64,000 bases of DNA from Lumnitzera littorea (Eukaryota > Streptophyta > Magnoliopsida > Myrtales > Combretaceae). Positions 36,574 to 47,289 of the stretch are shown here, in pieces (the stretch's first letter is position 1; each line of letters starts with the position of its first letter). Position numbers and translations under genes: made by a program. The notes under the pieces were generated by a model. It saw only the letters and a list, made by a program, of their open reading frames with translations, ran no database searches and was not told the origin of the DNA. Location: assembly GCA_024138015.1 (NCBI GenBank), contig JAMXBB010000002.1, positions 14,681,945 through 14,745,944 on the forward strand, read 5' to 3'.

Positions 36574-36899
36574 CAATAAAGCCACTTAAGTTGTTCTGGA
36601 AAACGTGCTTCATGATTAAAGTTGAAAATATGAGGGTGAATGAATGGGTATTTTGGATTTAATCCAAATGGTCTTAAATTCAAACCAACATATAATATGA
36701 AAACTAACAATTGATAATCCTAGATTTTCCTCTTTGACTCCTCATTAAATCTACTTCTCGTTATAATTTCTCTAAACTCGAGAGGTGCTGTCTCCCAATA
36801 ACTTCTTGGTCTGTAGGATGGTCTTAGTTGGTTGTATATTGCAACTATGGAGAGTTTGTTCATGTCTCTTTATTGCAATGTTGAGAGAAAATCAGTGAC

Positions 36900-37400
36900 A
36901 AAATTCTTTTCTTTTTTTATATGCTTGACTTTATAAGAGTATTTTGAGAACCATTCTTGCCATCTTGGTAATTATGGATGTAGAATAGTTTTCTGCTTAA
37001 ATTGTAACATCTTTGGGAAAGAACTCATATCCATTTCTTTCTATGTACTTCCATAAGATGATACTCAAATTTTTTAATTGCATACTTAACAGCAATTATC
37101 TCTTTGAATGTCGAGTGATAGTGGATGTTTGAATCTTTAAACCTACCACTCTTATATCCACAAATCTATCTTCCTTTTTGTCCTTACTCTAATAGAAAAA
37201 CTCCTAATACTTATCACTTGCATTTGTTTGTAAGATCAGATCTTCTCCTAATGATATCTTTAAGGGTACAACTTTCTTAAGTTTTTCTTTAAGAAATTTT
37301 ACCGCCTTAGTTTGCTGATCACCTCATGATGGATGATCCTTTCTCAATATTTTTTATAGTGCAATACTATATTGTGATATTTTTGGAATGAAATCTTGGA
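36900..37400 (-). pseudogene. pararetrovirus RNase H relic
   Basis: Frames downstream of RT carry a decayed RNase H resembling caulimovirid polymerases: a QTNAS segment near 37,225 (family: D-A-S) and a KYAIKKFEYHL segment near 37,090. Several stops and at least one frameshift occur, and the part after the FEYHL block is scrambled. Confidence 0.55.
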
Positions 37401-37539
37401 GATAGTTAACTATCCTTAGGAATTACTAAATCTACTTAATGGTAAACTCCTTTTTAGGAAATTTTAGCAATTTTTCTGCAATAGATGGCTCAAGCTGATA
37501 GCAGTCATCTTTAATCTTTATGCTAAGAAACTCCATTTT

Positions 37540-38285
37540 GCTCTTAGCAATCTTCATCTTTTTTTTTTTCTGATAACATGATCCCATACGATATCACTGT
37601 TTCATAAAATTTCTGTAGTAACTTAACATGAGATTCTTCATCTGGATTGAAAAACAAAATATTGTCTATATAGACAATAACACTATTCATGATGGGCTGG
37701 AATATCCTTATCATTGCCTTTTGGAACAATGATGGTGCTATCTTAATTCTAAAAGAGTAGTACTCTCCATTAGTAATGGTGATTAGGTATGCAAAACCCC
37801 GTTTTGGGCCTATCTTCAAGATGGATGCCCAACTGCCAAAAGCTTACCTTTAGATCAAATTTTGAAAAGATTCTTGCTTGGTTTATATTTTGAAATAGTG
37901 TATTCTTACTGGGTATAGGAAATTTATCATCCTAAAGAAAATAGTCGAGCGACTAGTAGTTGATAACAAGTCTTAACTTCCTTCGGGCTTGTTCTACTCA
38001 CTTATTTACATAAAAGGCTTTACAGGCTCATTGTGAGTCTGATGCTTCTATCAATCCTTATTGAAGAAGTTCTTGATATTCTTATTGTATAAGCTTTGCA
38101 TGTTCAGGATTCATCCATGAATGACTTGCTTTTGTTGGATTGATATCTTCATTCCTTTTAAAATTGAGCTTTACAAAAAATTCCTCACTCTTCCACAATG
38201 AGTGATCACACTTATGTAAAAACTCAGTGTGATTTTCAGCACATGCCTTCGCCATTAGCCTTTCTATAATTTTTGGAATAGACAT
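37540..38285 (-). pseudogene. pararetrovirus reverse transcriptase relic
   Basis: The N-terminal part is open at 38,082-38,285 and includes NEDINPTKASHS and MNPEHAKLIQ, both characteristic of caulimovirid RT. After a broken stretch, 37,544-37,819 is open and includes APSLFQKAM and YIDNILFF; the second catalytic aspartate of the family's YIDD box is replaced by asparagine. The part between the two frames has frameshifts. Inactive. Confidence 0.7.
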
Positions 38286-38889
38286 TCTAGTTATTGTATA
38301 AAACCGTTGAATGTTAGTATAAGGTTTGCGATATTTCTTATACTTTATTCCCTCTGAGTATATCTTTAGGTGTAGTAACCTAAATAGGATATCCCATCAA
38401 ATTACAATGTCCTTATTAGGGAGAGGTGAACCTAGGACTGAAGTTATGATATAACATCCTAGAAAGAATTGGATCTCGATTGGCTTGCTCTTCAAATAGA
38501 CTTTAAATTCTTCATTAGATACTATAAGAAAGGTTCTAATAAATGAATTCCATAATTCTTTAGGTAATAGATCAAGATTCAGAATGCTTTTAGTAGCCCA
38601 GTATCAATGATTGCGATCATAGGAATCGACTTACCATATTGGCTTGTAAGAATACGAATGGGGACAAGAAGAGTCCAAAGAATACTCATCACATCTTTTT
38701 GGAATGAGTTTTGAATGGAATAAGACTTATCTCGAAAGTCTAATCAATCAAGGCTAGAGGTTTCAGAGTAGGCTTGAAGAGAAAATAGTGTTTTTTTTTT
38801 TAGATTTCATCATCAGCTGGGAATAATGACTCAAGGTCATTTTCTTCATCAATCTAAATAGCTGTTTTCTTAGAAATCTCTTGGATCAT

Positions 38890-39400
38890 TTTTTTTTATC
38901 CATTGTTTGGATGCTATCTAGCATAATGCCTAAACTTGTTACATAGGAAGCATCAAGAAGGCTTCTTCCTTCTTCTACTCTTTTATATATATATATATAC
39001 TTCCATTTAGTTTGCCTTCTCTTGGATTTTGACTTGAATTGTTGTCACATCACAACTCGTCTAAAATGTTTTCTTTTCTTAAAAGAGCATGTACATTCCT
39101 TGTTAGAGTGCTTGCATTTGATAAACAAATATGATCTCTTACACATTTTGTCAAGGGTCTTACTTTCATGAATAAGATCTTTTACAATTTGCCTCTAATA
39201 GCACATGTCTTCTATGACAATGTGTAAGGTTTGTTGTATCTCTCCGATGGGAACATCAATAGGGTCTTGATTCCTGGATTTGAAAATCCTTAATATTTCT
39301 TTAGCCAAGGGCTCTAAAATAGAGGATAAAAATGCCTGTTTAAGAGAGTGATAAGCTCTAAGTTGGTAAAACAACCGAATCATTCTCTTATAACGCATAT
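38890..39400 (-). pseudogene. pararetrovirus coat protein end and zinc knuckle
   Basis: The open stretch at 39,195-39,398 (LFYQLRAYHSLKQAFLSSI, then EPLAKE and PIGEIQQTL) resembles the conserved C-terminal part of caulimovirid coat proteins. A CCHC-like knuckle begins with CFLC near 38,955, as expected just after it. Frameshifts separate the two. Confidence 0.55.
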
Positions 39401-40894
39401 CTAGACATTTCTTTTTGTAAGAACAACATTTTTTATCAAAGAACTCCTTCCTTTTGATTTCCTTGCAATCCCTAAGGTCTCCTATAAAAACTAAATGTAA
39501 GGTCTTAACAATTTAACTGAAATCAGTTTGATTTAGGAAAGTGAGCTAATGTCTCTTAGATACTATATTCCACCAATCCTTCAAAATTCCAGTAAATCTT
39601 GAGATGAATTTCATTAAGACATCAACATGGTTGGGTTGGGACAAAGACATTGTGGTTAACCATGCATGAAATTCTTAAAGTCGGTTTGGCCATTTCAAAT
39701 AGGGGATATCATTGATGGTGAACATTAGAGTTCCTTTCAATGGCTTTCTTTTTGAGGTTGTTAGCTTGAGATCAGATGTTTCTAACCTTATATCTTCATC
39801 ATCATTGCTTCTCACCATGAGTATTGGTGGATTCTCAGTAGATCCTTAAGAATACTCTAGGCTAGATGAGTATTGACTTTCCTAACTTGAATCTAATTCA
39901 GATTCAGTCGTTGAGAGGTCATTGATTGACTCCAATTCATCAGTAGAATCTTCTTCTTCCAAAGAAGTGTTGAGTGTAACTCTTCTTGCACTTCTTTCAT
40001 TGTTTGAGTGGGTTAATGCAATTTTAGGAACTGTCTACCCTTGATATTTCTTAAGGAAGTTTTTGTTAGGATCACTTTCTTCTTCTTGTTGGACAATATA
40101 AGACCTTGGTTTTAGACCTAGATCGTGTATATCATCATTACTTCCCAAATTCTAGGTATCATACTGCTCACCTATTGGTGAAGAATAATTTGATTTCTAT
40201 CCCAAACTAGAGCTGTCATTAACTTTTCCTTTCCTTCTCTTGGATGCTTTCATATCTCTAATCTGATTTCTTAATTCTACAATACTCTTCTTGGATGATC
40301 CTTAGCCTCCTTCTGATATTGAAATGAAAGTCTTACAAGGTTTTTGTATTCCAGTATTGATAAAGGGATCAAACTTAGGAAGTATTCCTTTCTACTCAGC
40401 TTCTAAGATCTTGATCTAAGCCTTCAACTTTCTAATTTCCATTTCTTTTTGCTCCACAAACTCATTTAGAGTAAGCGCAACACTAAGGGTAGCTTTTCTT
40501 ACTTCATTCAACCGTTTTTTGGAGGACTGCAATCAATTTTGGATAGTCATACTTTTCTTTCAACAGCATACAATCTCTACTAGATATTTTCAACATTTGA
40601 TCCTATCTTCCTTAGCATTTTGTTTTATGCTAAGACGTTGTCAATTTGCCAATTCAATATAGCTTCCATTACACTGCTCTTCTTTTGGTTCCCTTGAGCA
40701 TCCCTTTCAGTAAGTTCTTTGAACTTAAGGATGTGATGGTAATCTTCTGTCTGGTACTCTTACAAAAGAGAGAAATTCTTATCTTCATCAGTAGGCTTCA
40801 TCATAAGGAAAGGTTTGCTAATCTCTTTCCTTTTGGAAGATGATGTAGTTTGTTCTTCTGAGGAATCTGTTACTTCTTCTTTAGAATTCCGAGT

Positions 40895-41332
40895 CTAGTT
40901 TTCTAGATGTTCCTCAACTTCACTATCTCTTGAAGCAGTAGAATCAATGTCTGAACTTCCTATTGCCATCTTTTGTTCTTTTGATAATGAAGCATCATCC
41001 TCTTTCCTCTTTTTAGGAGGTAGTATGTTATTTAGGACCCATGTCTTGTCATCGTATGAATTCCTCTTTTTACGGTATAACTTCTCCCACTTAAGAGGTT
41101 TTAGTGACATGATGGTTTCTACTTGACGGGGTTTCAGTCTAATGTCAATTCTTTTTAATATCTTGTATATGTCGTACAAAGATTGCTTTGACTTCAATGT
41201 TTGAGCCTCTTCTTTCTTTTTTCTTAGAGGATTTTTCTTATCCTCAGGTGGTGGTTGGTTCTTTCTTAAATCTCCATAGGAGACCATGTATTGCCATCTA
41301 CCATAGTCCTCACCAAGAGGTCCTATGGTCAA
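40895..41332 (-). pseudogene. pararetrovirus linker region, charged
   Basis: A 145-codon open stretch, lysine- and glutamate-rich (KKNPLRKKKEEAQ, LPPKKRKEDD) with an acidic end. It lies between movement-protein and coat-protein parts and fits the poorly conserved linker of caulimovirid polyproteins. Its start is not a true N-terminus; it continues from the frames upstream. No catalytic motif. Confidence 0.4.
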
Positions 41333-41699
41333 ATCACCTTCTTGATATCTTTTCTATTAGCTTGTAGAAGATTTCTTCCTTTTGTTAGGACTTTCATAGA
41401 AGTCCTTTGGAAAATGCTTATTAACATGGCAATTGTCACATTAACATTCATCATCAAAATAATAATGGCTATTGAAGGGATCTTTAAAGAAATAATTAGG
41501 TCTTCCATGCTCATCAAAATGCTTGATAATTTGCTAGAGCATTTTATTAGGCTTGAGAGTCTTGAAACTTTTAGCAGGTTGGATGGTAAAGATAGTAGAG
41601 AAAATTGAAGGAAGCAGGTTCTCCTTTTGTTGCCCTTTGTTAAATTTGATGGAGACAATTCCCTTACTTTTCTTGGTGAATATGGGATCTGATGACTAG

Positions 41700-42110
41700 A
41701 TAGATACTAAGTTTTGCTGTTATAGCTCATAATTTGTTACCCAGCTTTCTAGCAAGAGCTTTATCATCTCTTCCCTTTTTAGTTACTTAGGCAGATGCTT
41801 ATATGCAGGTGTATGGGTTATATTCATTGAGATGATCAAAGCATCTCCTCATTTATCTAGCAATGTCAAGTCCAATGAATGATTCTGGACTCTATACACC
41901 AATTGATGGTATAGAGTAGCAGCTAAAGCTTCAAGAGTTTGTGGTGCTCCTATAATTTGAATTTGGACCTTTAGAGTTGTAAGCAACTTTGAATTAGCTA
42001 AGGTAATATTGTAATTTGGAAACAACATGGCAACAACTGTTCTAGGGTTAAGTATGGTCTCAATCGTACCAATGCATGTCTTTTGGTATTGTCCTTAGTA
42101 TCCAATAATG
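41700..42110 (-). pseudogene. pararetrovirus movement protein relic
   Basis: Minus-strand frames from about 42,110 downwards match the core of 30K-superfamily movement proteins of Caulimoviridae: an LFPNYNITL segment near 42,020, followed by KVQIQIIG and a YHQLVYRVQNHSLDL segment near 41,900. In living viruses this protein opens plasmodesmata for cell-to-cell passage. A frameshift lies before the PNYNITL part and stops follow the YRVQN part, so it is broken. Confidence 0.6.
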
Positions 42111-42280
42111 TCATCCTAGCCACTACCAGCAGTTCTTTTCTCCTGTAGTAGGTTAAGCTAACCTTACTACTCTGAAGTAGAGATGAGTGTATTTTTGGGA
42201 TTGCTACAATCTAGGGAGTTTTGGAGGAATTTGAAGGGTTACCAAAATGGTCCAATTCGTTAAGCTAACCGTCGTTCTTC

Positions 42281-43471
42281 TCAACAATTTCCATGCACCA
42301 AATGTAATAGCAATATGCACAGTTTTATTTTCATGGTCTTTCGTTGTAACCATCTGTTTTCTCGACAATCACGTAATTCTCGTATAATATTAATGGTTAA
42401 ACGGCACAGAAAATGGAAAGATAAATTAGAAATAAGCATCAGTTAAAACCCAGAGACAATGAAAAAAAAGAAAGGGTAGATAAAGATGGAGATGCGGAGT
42501 ATCGATCCCCATACCTCTCGCAAATTGGTTAAAAAATATGATGGAATTTTATAAGATAAAAACTAGCCCAATTCCTAACATTTAACAAAAATTATGCAAT
42601 AGCTTGTGTTTGGTTCTTGGACCATCCTCTCTCGAGGCTCCCCTATAACCAACAACTCCTCACACACGACCTACTAGAGTCCTCTGTAATAATCGACACT
42701 GTTAAATGTATCATGTAAGATTTATATAGATTAACCACATCTGTTTACTAATTATAGATTTCAGTTAAATATTTATTCGAATTTAATTCTATAATAACGT
42801 CAAGCTCGGGCCACTCAAAATTTTCCAACAGATGGAAGTTCTAGACTAATTGGTTCGGCGAGCTCATAATCCTAATTTATCACAAATATAAATTAATCTC
42901 TCTTAAGTAAACTTCAAGCTTTTAAGAGAATTTCAATTGAAAAACTGAAGGTTACAAAATAAACAAATATAAAAGAGTCGAACTTAAACATGTCAAATAC
43001 CACTCCAAGGCGACAACTAGGTTCAAGCCTTTGGATTTCCGGACTCTTTTTAGTCAAACGTGAATTCGAGGTGAATACTATGTCGTCGCAGCCTAACCTA
43101 ACTCAATTTTTATCCTTTGCCTGCCGTGCCACGCCGGGTCATAAATCCTTTTGACGAGCCTGCCACTTTTCCTATAGCGTCCTGCATGATCATGATTCAC
43201 TTGACCTCTTTTCCTTTAACTTCTTTTCCTTTAACTTCCAACTAAGATTATCCTTATGCTGATGCTTATCTTCTAATTCATGCCGAACTGACAGTATCCT
43301 ACAATTAATACCTGCAGTTTTTTTCCTTTCAGATTCCCGTACCAAGTGTGCAGAGAGAAATCACAATTAAATACAGAAACGCGGAATCTTGACATTTGTC
43401 AATGCACATTAAATACATGTACTTCTTCTATGTATGGCTTTGGGAGTCAATGAATTGTCTTACCATTTTGC
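42281..43471. other. spacer between viral relic and MADS gene
   Basis: No gene recognised. The first 400 bp may still be viral leader or another repeat; the last few hundred bases are presumably the promoter of the MADS-box gene. Confidence 0.4.
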
Positions 43472-43479
43472 TATATAAA
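43472..43479 (+). promoter_or_regulatory. TATA box of the MADS-box gene
   Basis: TATATAAA, 74 bp upstream of the proposed ATG at 43,553, a typical plant distance that allows a short leader. Confidence 0.6.
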
Positions 43480-43552
43480 CCCTTACACACCTCAGATTGT
43501 TAATCGCACATATCTTTGCGGTTGCTCTCCTTTCTGTTTTATCATTCAAGAA

Positions 43553-45286
43553 ATGGACAGGCTGAATGACCCACGGGTGGCTAAAACCTATGCAAGTCGC
43601 AGGGAAAACATCGTCAAGAAGTCCAATGAGTTATCGGTGTTATGTAATACCGATGTCGGCCTTTTGGTGTTCTCTCCGTCTGGGGAATTGACAAATTTTT
43701 CTAGCAGAGGAAGGTGAACTAGACCAGCATAGTTGAATTCACGCTATTTCCTTTTTCTATAATCTACATTGTCAATGTTTTACAACGTTGATCCATTACC
43801 CTTTTGTTGAACTCATAGGATTGAGGATGTATTTCTTCGTTTCATAGAAAACCATGATGATTTAAGAGATGGGTATGTTGTGTTTTTCTCCACACTCTCC
43901 AAATCAATTGATTATGATAGAATGTAGATTCATAACCAGCTTATTTAAAAGGTTAAGCGTTTCAGGTCTGTTACTTTAGGTTCGAAGCTAACCTTTCTTT
44001 TCTCTTGATTGCGCAGGGACATTGGAGATAAAGAGGTATGATTTAAGATCTTCCTTCTCCCTCGTGAAATCCATGCATTTCGAGAGACTAAACAAATCTA
44101 TCTATGAGTTTATCTCCTTGTGTCATATTTTCTAGATGTTAACTCGAGGCCTCAAACGTACCAAGTGTGAAGCTGAAATGTTGGATATCATCGAGAAGTA
44201 AGAAAGATCTTCCATTTACTCCTCAGATGCTATAATAACAAAACCTTGTTATAATATCTTTCTGCTGATGTGCTTTCTTGCCATTCACACATACAATTAC
44301 GGCGTGGATGATGGAATAATCATGCGACAGAATGCAGGTATAAAGCAGATTCATTACTCAATTCTCACCGGTTTACTGTCTCTAGCATGTGCAAAGGTTT
44401 CGTGTAAAAGAACCTTTTATAATTATCTGCCTCGGCAGGCCCTGGAGGAACAACTCTTTCAGCTAGACAAGCGAAAAATAGAATTACAGGAGAAGCTGAG
44501 GTTGATTTTGTCTGATTTCGATGATGTTCGAGTTTTTCTTGGAATTACACCCGAATGGTGAGTAAGATTAACTTCTTTTTGGGTGGAAAATTTCGAACAG
44601 ATATTACGATCCGGGAGTGGAGAAGATTAGCTCAGTTGAAGAAGCTGAACTACATGAGCAGCTCCTTGGCAACGCTCTCCAGCTTGTAGACAATATGATA
44701 GTAAGTGAATACCTGCATGAGTAGCTTCTGTTCTTTGTTCTTGAATCCCATTTGAAATGTGAAATGCCTTGGCGTTTCTTCTCTTATCAGAAGCAGGCAA
44801 TGCGCAAGAGCAGTAATTCCGCTTGTACTAAAGACAAGGTATATTGTCAGTCTACAATTTTCGGGCTCTTCAAAAGACGAATTTCTTCAGAAGATCATGG
44901 GTGTTTTATTTCAATACATTTGCGGAACTTCTACCATATGCTCTCAAGAGTTTCGATCCATCATGCAGGAAATCAATGTGGAAAACCATCTCACGAAGAT
45001 GACCGAAGGTTTAGTCGATTCTCAAGCCAACGGGTACCAGTTTTTTGCATATGGCAGATTGTTCTCATGATTTATGGAATCCTGTTTTCGATAAGATGAC
45101 AGTTCTGATCTATTGATTATAGGATTCAGACATTTAGTATATGCTTGCAGTAATCAGGATTACTTTATCAATGGAAGTACTTCGGGGCAGCACAGCGATC
45201 GCCGTGGAGGAGAATGCCTTCAGGTTCCCTATGGACCACATCTCAGCATCGATTTTCTTAACTCGCAGACGAACTGGAACCTTTGA
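43553..45286 (+). CDS. MIKC*-type MADS-box transcription factor, 10 inferred exons
   Basis: Inferred exons: 43,553-43,713; 43,819-43,872; 44,017-44,035; 44,136-44,197; 44,331-44,337; 44,439-44,500; 44,601-44,700; 44,791-44,838; 44,969-45,033; 45,151-45,286. All have GT-AG borders, and together they give 714 nt, one open frame of 237 codons. Exon 1 is the MADS domain (RRENIVKKSNELSVLC, GLLVFSPSGELTNF). Then come IEDVFLRFIENHDDL and GLKRTKCEAEMLD, a coiled-coil K-like segment (ALEEQLFQLDKRKIELQEKL), a SVEEAELHEQLLGNALQLVD segment and a short C-terminus ending SQTNWNL. The order is that of MIKC* proteins, nuclear dimeric DNA-binding regulators mostly known from pollen. Odd: the usual MGRVKL...IK start is absent, so DNA contacts may be impaired; exon 5 is only 7 nt. 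Subclade not assigned. It could be a recent pseudogene, but no stop interrupts the model. Confidence 0.75.
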
Positions 45287-45658
45287 AGTGATGATCACAT
45301 CCTCATATTGAGCATTTCCTGGCAAGAGCAAGAAAATATTGCTGTTACTTTCTTATCATGAAATGTGATGTTTGTAACTTAACAATATGGTAAACTTGTT
45401 ATCGGTGTTGTATTTTATCCGGTTATAATATTTTTATTATTAGCGTTACTAATTTCTTAGTTATATAGAGTTGGGAATTCAAGGTAATTAGCTAAAGCTC
45501 GACTCTTAAAAGGCTAAGTTCAGTTCACTCTCTTCCAAACTCATAATTTAGCGATTTAAGACTTATTTCAGGTCAAGTCAACCTAATGAACACTTTTATC
45601 CATTATATATATATATATATATATATAAATAAAGAGAGAGAGAGTCACTTTTATCCAT

Positions 45659-45689
<31 letters not shown>

Positions 45690-47289
45690 TCAAAAGAGAG
45701 AGAAAAAGTAAGAAAATAACAGATTTTTATTGTTATTTTTTTCAAACTAAATAATATAATACCTATTTTCTTTTTATATCATTTCTAATGAATCCAAATT
45801 TCGTTATCCTTTTATTCCATTCAGTAAACTAAACAAAATTTCATTCAGTAAAGTAAACTAAACAAACTGTTGAAACATGATTTTGCTTCTCCATGTAAAC
45901 AAGTTTAATTCTATAATATCATTTATATCATTCTACTTGCCCACAAATTTTTGATAACCACCATGTTTGAAATGAGAAAAAAAAATTAGGTTAAGAAAAA
46001 TTAGAAGTTTTTTAGATTAACGTTAGAAAAAATGTGCTACTGTAATATTAGCTAATTTAAATTATTAATTTACTAAAAAATAATATATACTGCACACCTA
46101 TTAAAATAAGTTAACATGTTATTTGAACAACATATTAAACTATTTTGTTATAGTAAATTATCTACTATAAAAGATAATCTATTAAGCTTTTATAATAAGA
46201 TATGTAATACCGTTTATTTAGATAAGAAAAGAAGGAAAATGGACAACAATTTTTTAATTCCTTCCACGAATGGTTTTTGTAGAACTAAAAACAGTTTTCC
46301 CACTACAATTCATTCCCTTCCTTGTCTCTCCCGTTTTTTCAAACAAAGAAAAATTTCTTCAAATTTTCACTTTTATTCCCCGAACCCAAATATAGCATCC
46401 ACAAGGACAGTCCACGCGGCAATTAACGCATTTCACTCCGAGGAAGTTAATCAAGCCAAGCCAATATTTCATTTCGAAATATATACAATTTGTCCGAGAA
46501 CAATTTCAGAAACTTTATTAGACAATTAGTCCTAAAATGGCATGATTAACCTACGAATTAATATCTAAATATTATAAAATTTATACATTTTAAACCCAAA
46601 TACTATCCACACCTTGAAGGGTTTTGAAATTCAATCCCAGCCAACTCAATTCCCTTCCACATCTTGATAAAAGAAGGAATTTGCAAATCCAACCATCCGA
46701 TGTATTGTCTCTCTGTGGCTCTGCTCAACTATATCCCAAACATCAAGCAAGTGTTACTTTTAAATTTAATATCAACCAAGCCTCATAGGTAGCGTTAGAT
46801 ACTAAAATTTGGAATGACAAGTGAAATTCTCAGAAGCTTGCAGGATGTCCATGGTCTAAAATACCATGCCATCTCAGTAGACACCGAATCCATAATAAAG
46901 CAAAGAAACCTAAAGCATAATGACCCCTTCAACTAGCATTAGCAATAGACCCGATCATCCATTTGCCAAAACCTCCGGCAAAAATTTCCCAGCCAAGGAA
47001 CCACCTGGCGGATTTAATATACGTTTAATATGTGATGTAACCAAGGCTGGTTCGGCCCTTAAGGCTTACTAGCGTAAGCTATGTCGCAATATAGAAACAG
47101 ACAGAATCTAAAATGATTGAAGTTGCCATATTTTTGCATCAGTAGTAGGTAAAAAGGCGAAAAGTAAAACTCAGTTTTTTCAAGTCAACTACATTCTCAT
47201 CTGGCATGTCCAAATTCAGCCATAACAACTAGAAAAATAAACTCAAAGCGAGAAAGTATAACAAAATCGATCCAAGCTCCATACCCAGC
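45287..47289. other. intergenic, with microsatellites
   Basis: Downstream of both the MADS gene and the convergent RPS13 gene. It holds the duplicated TA/GA microsatellite at 45,592-45,700; otherwise it is AT-rich with no recognised gene. The 3' UTRs and polyadenylation regions of both genes must lie at its two ends. Confidence 0.5.
45592..45700. repeat. duplicated TA/GA microsatellite unit
   Basis: The unit CACTTTTATCCAT followed by (TA)n and (GA)n occurs twice in a row, with different TA and GA lengths. This is a tandem duplication of a compound microsatellite. Confidence 0.85.

Larger units (their letters stand above)
36690..42280 (-). mobile_element. endogenous pararetrovirus relic (Caulimoviridae)
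   Basis: Minus-strand reading gives caulimovirid landmarks in order: 30K-type movement protein (about 41,700-42,110), a lysine- and acid-rich linker (about 40,900-41,330), coat protein with a CCHC knuckle (about 38,890-39,400), then RT (37,540-38,285) and RNase H (about 36,900-37,400). No LTRs were seen and no integrase follows RNase H, which separates it from Ty3/gypsy. Many stops and frameshifts interrupt all parts; it is an old, non-coding copy. Genus is not assigned and both ends are approximate. Confidence 0.7.

Noticed and set aside
41291..41608. 105-codon plus-strand frame in the viral relic
   Set aside because: It lies opposite the minus-strand pararetrovirus reading and has no domain of its own.
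45134..45331. 65-codon minus-strand open frame downstream of the MADS gene
   Set aside because: The plus strand here reads GECLQVPYGPHLSIDFLNSQ, which fits the C-terminal exon of the MADS gene with a good acceptor (TTGCAG) and in-frame join. The minus frame is its antisense shadow.
46116..46529. 137-codon plus-strand open frame
   Set aside because: No recognisable domain, low-complexity AT-rich composition, no promoter or splice context. Most likely chance.
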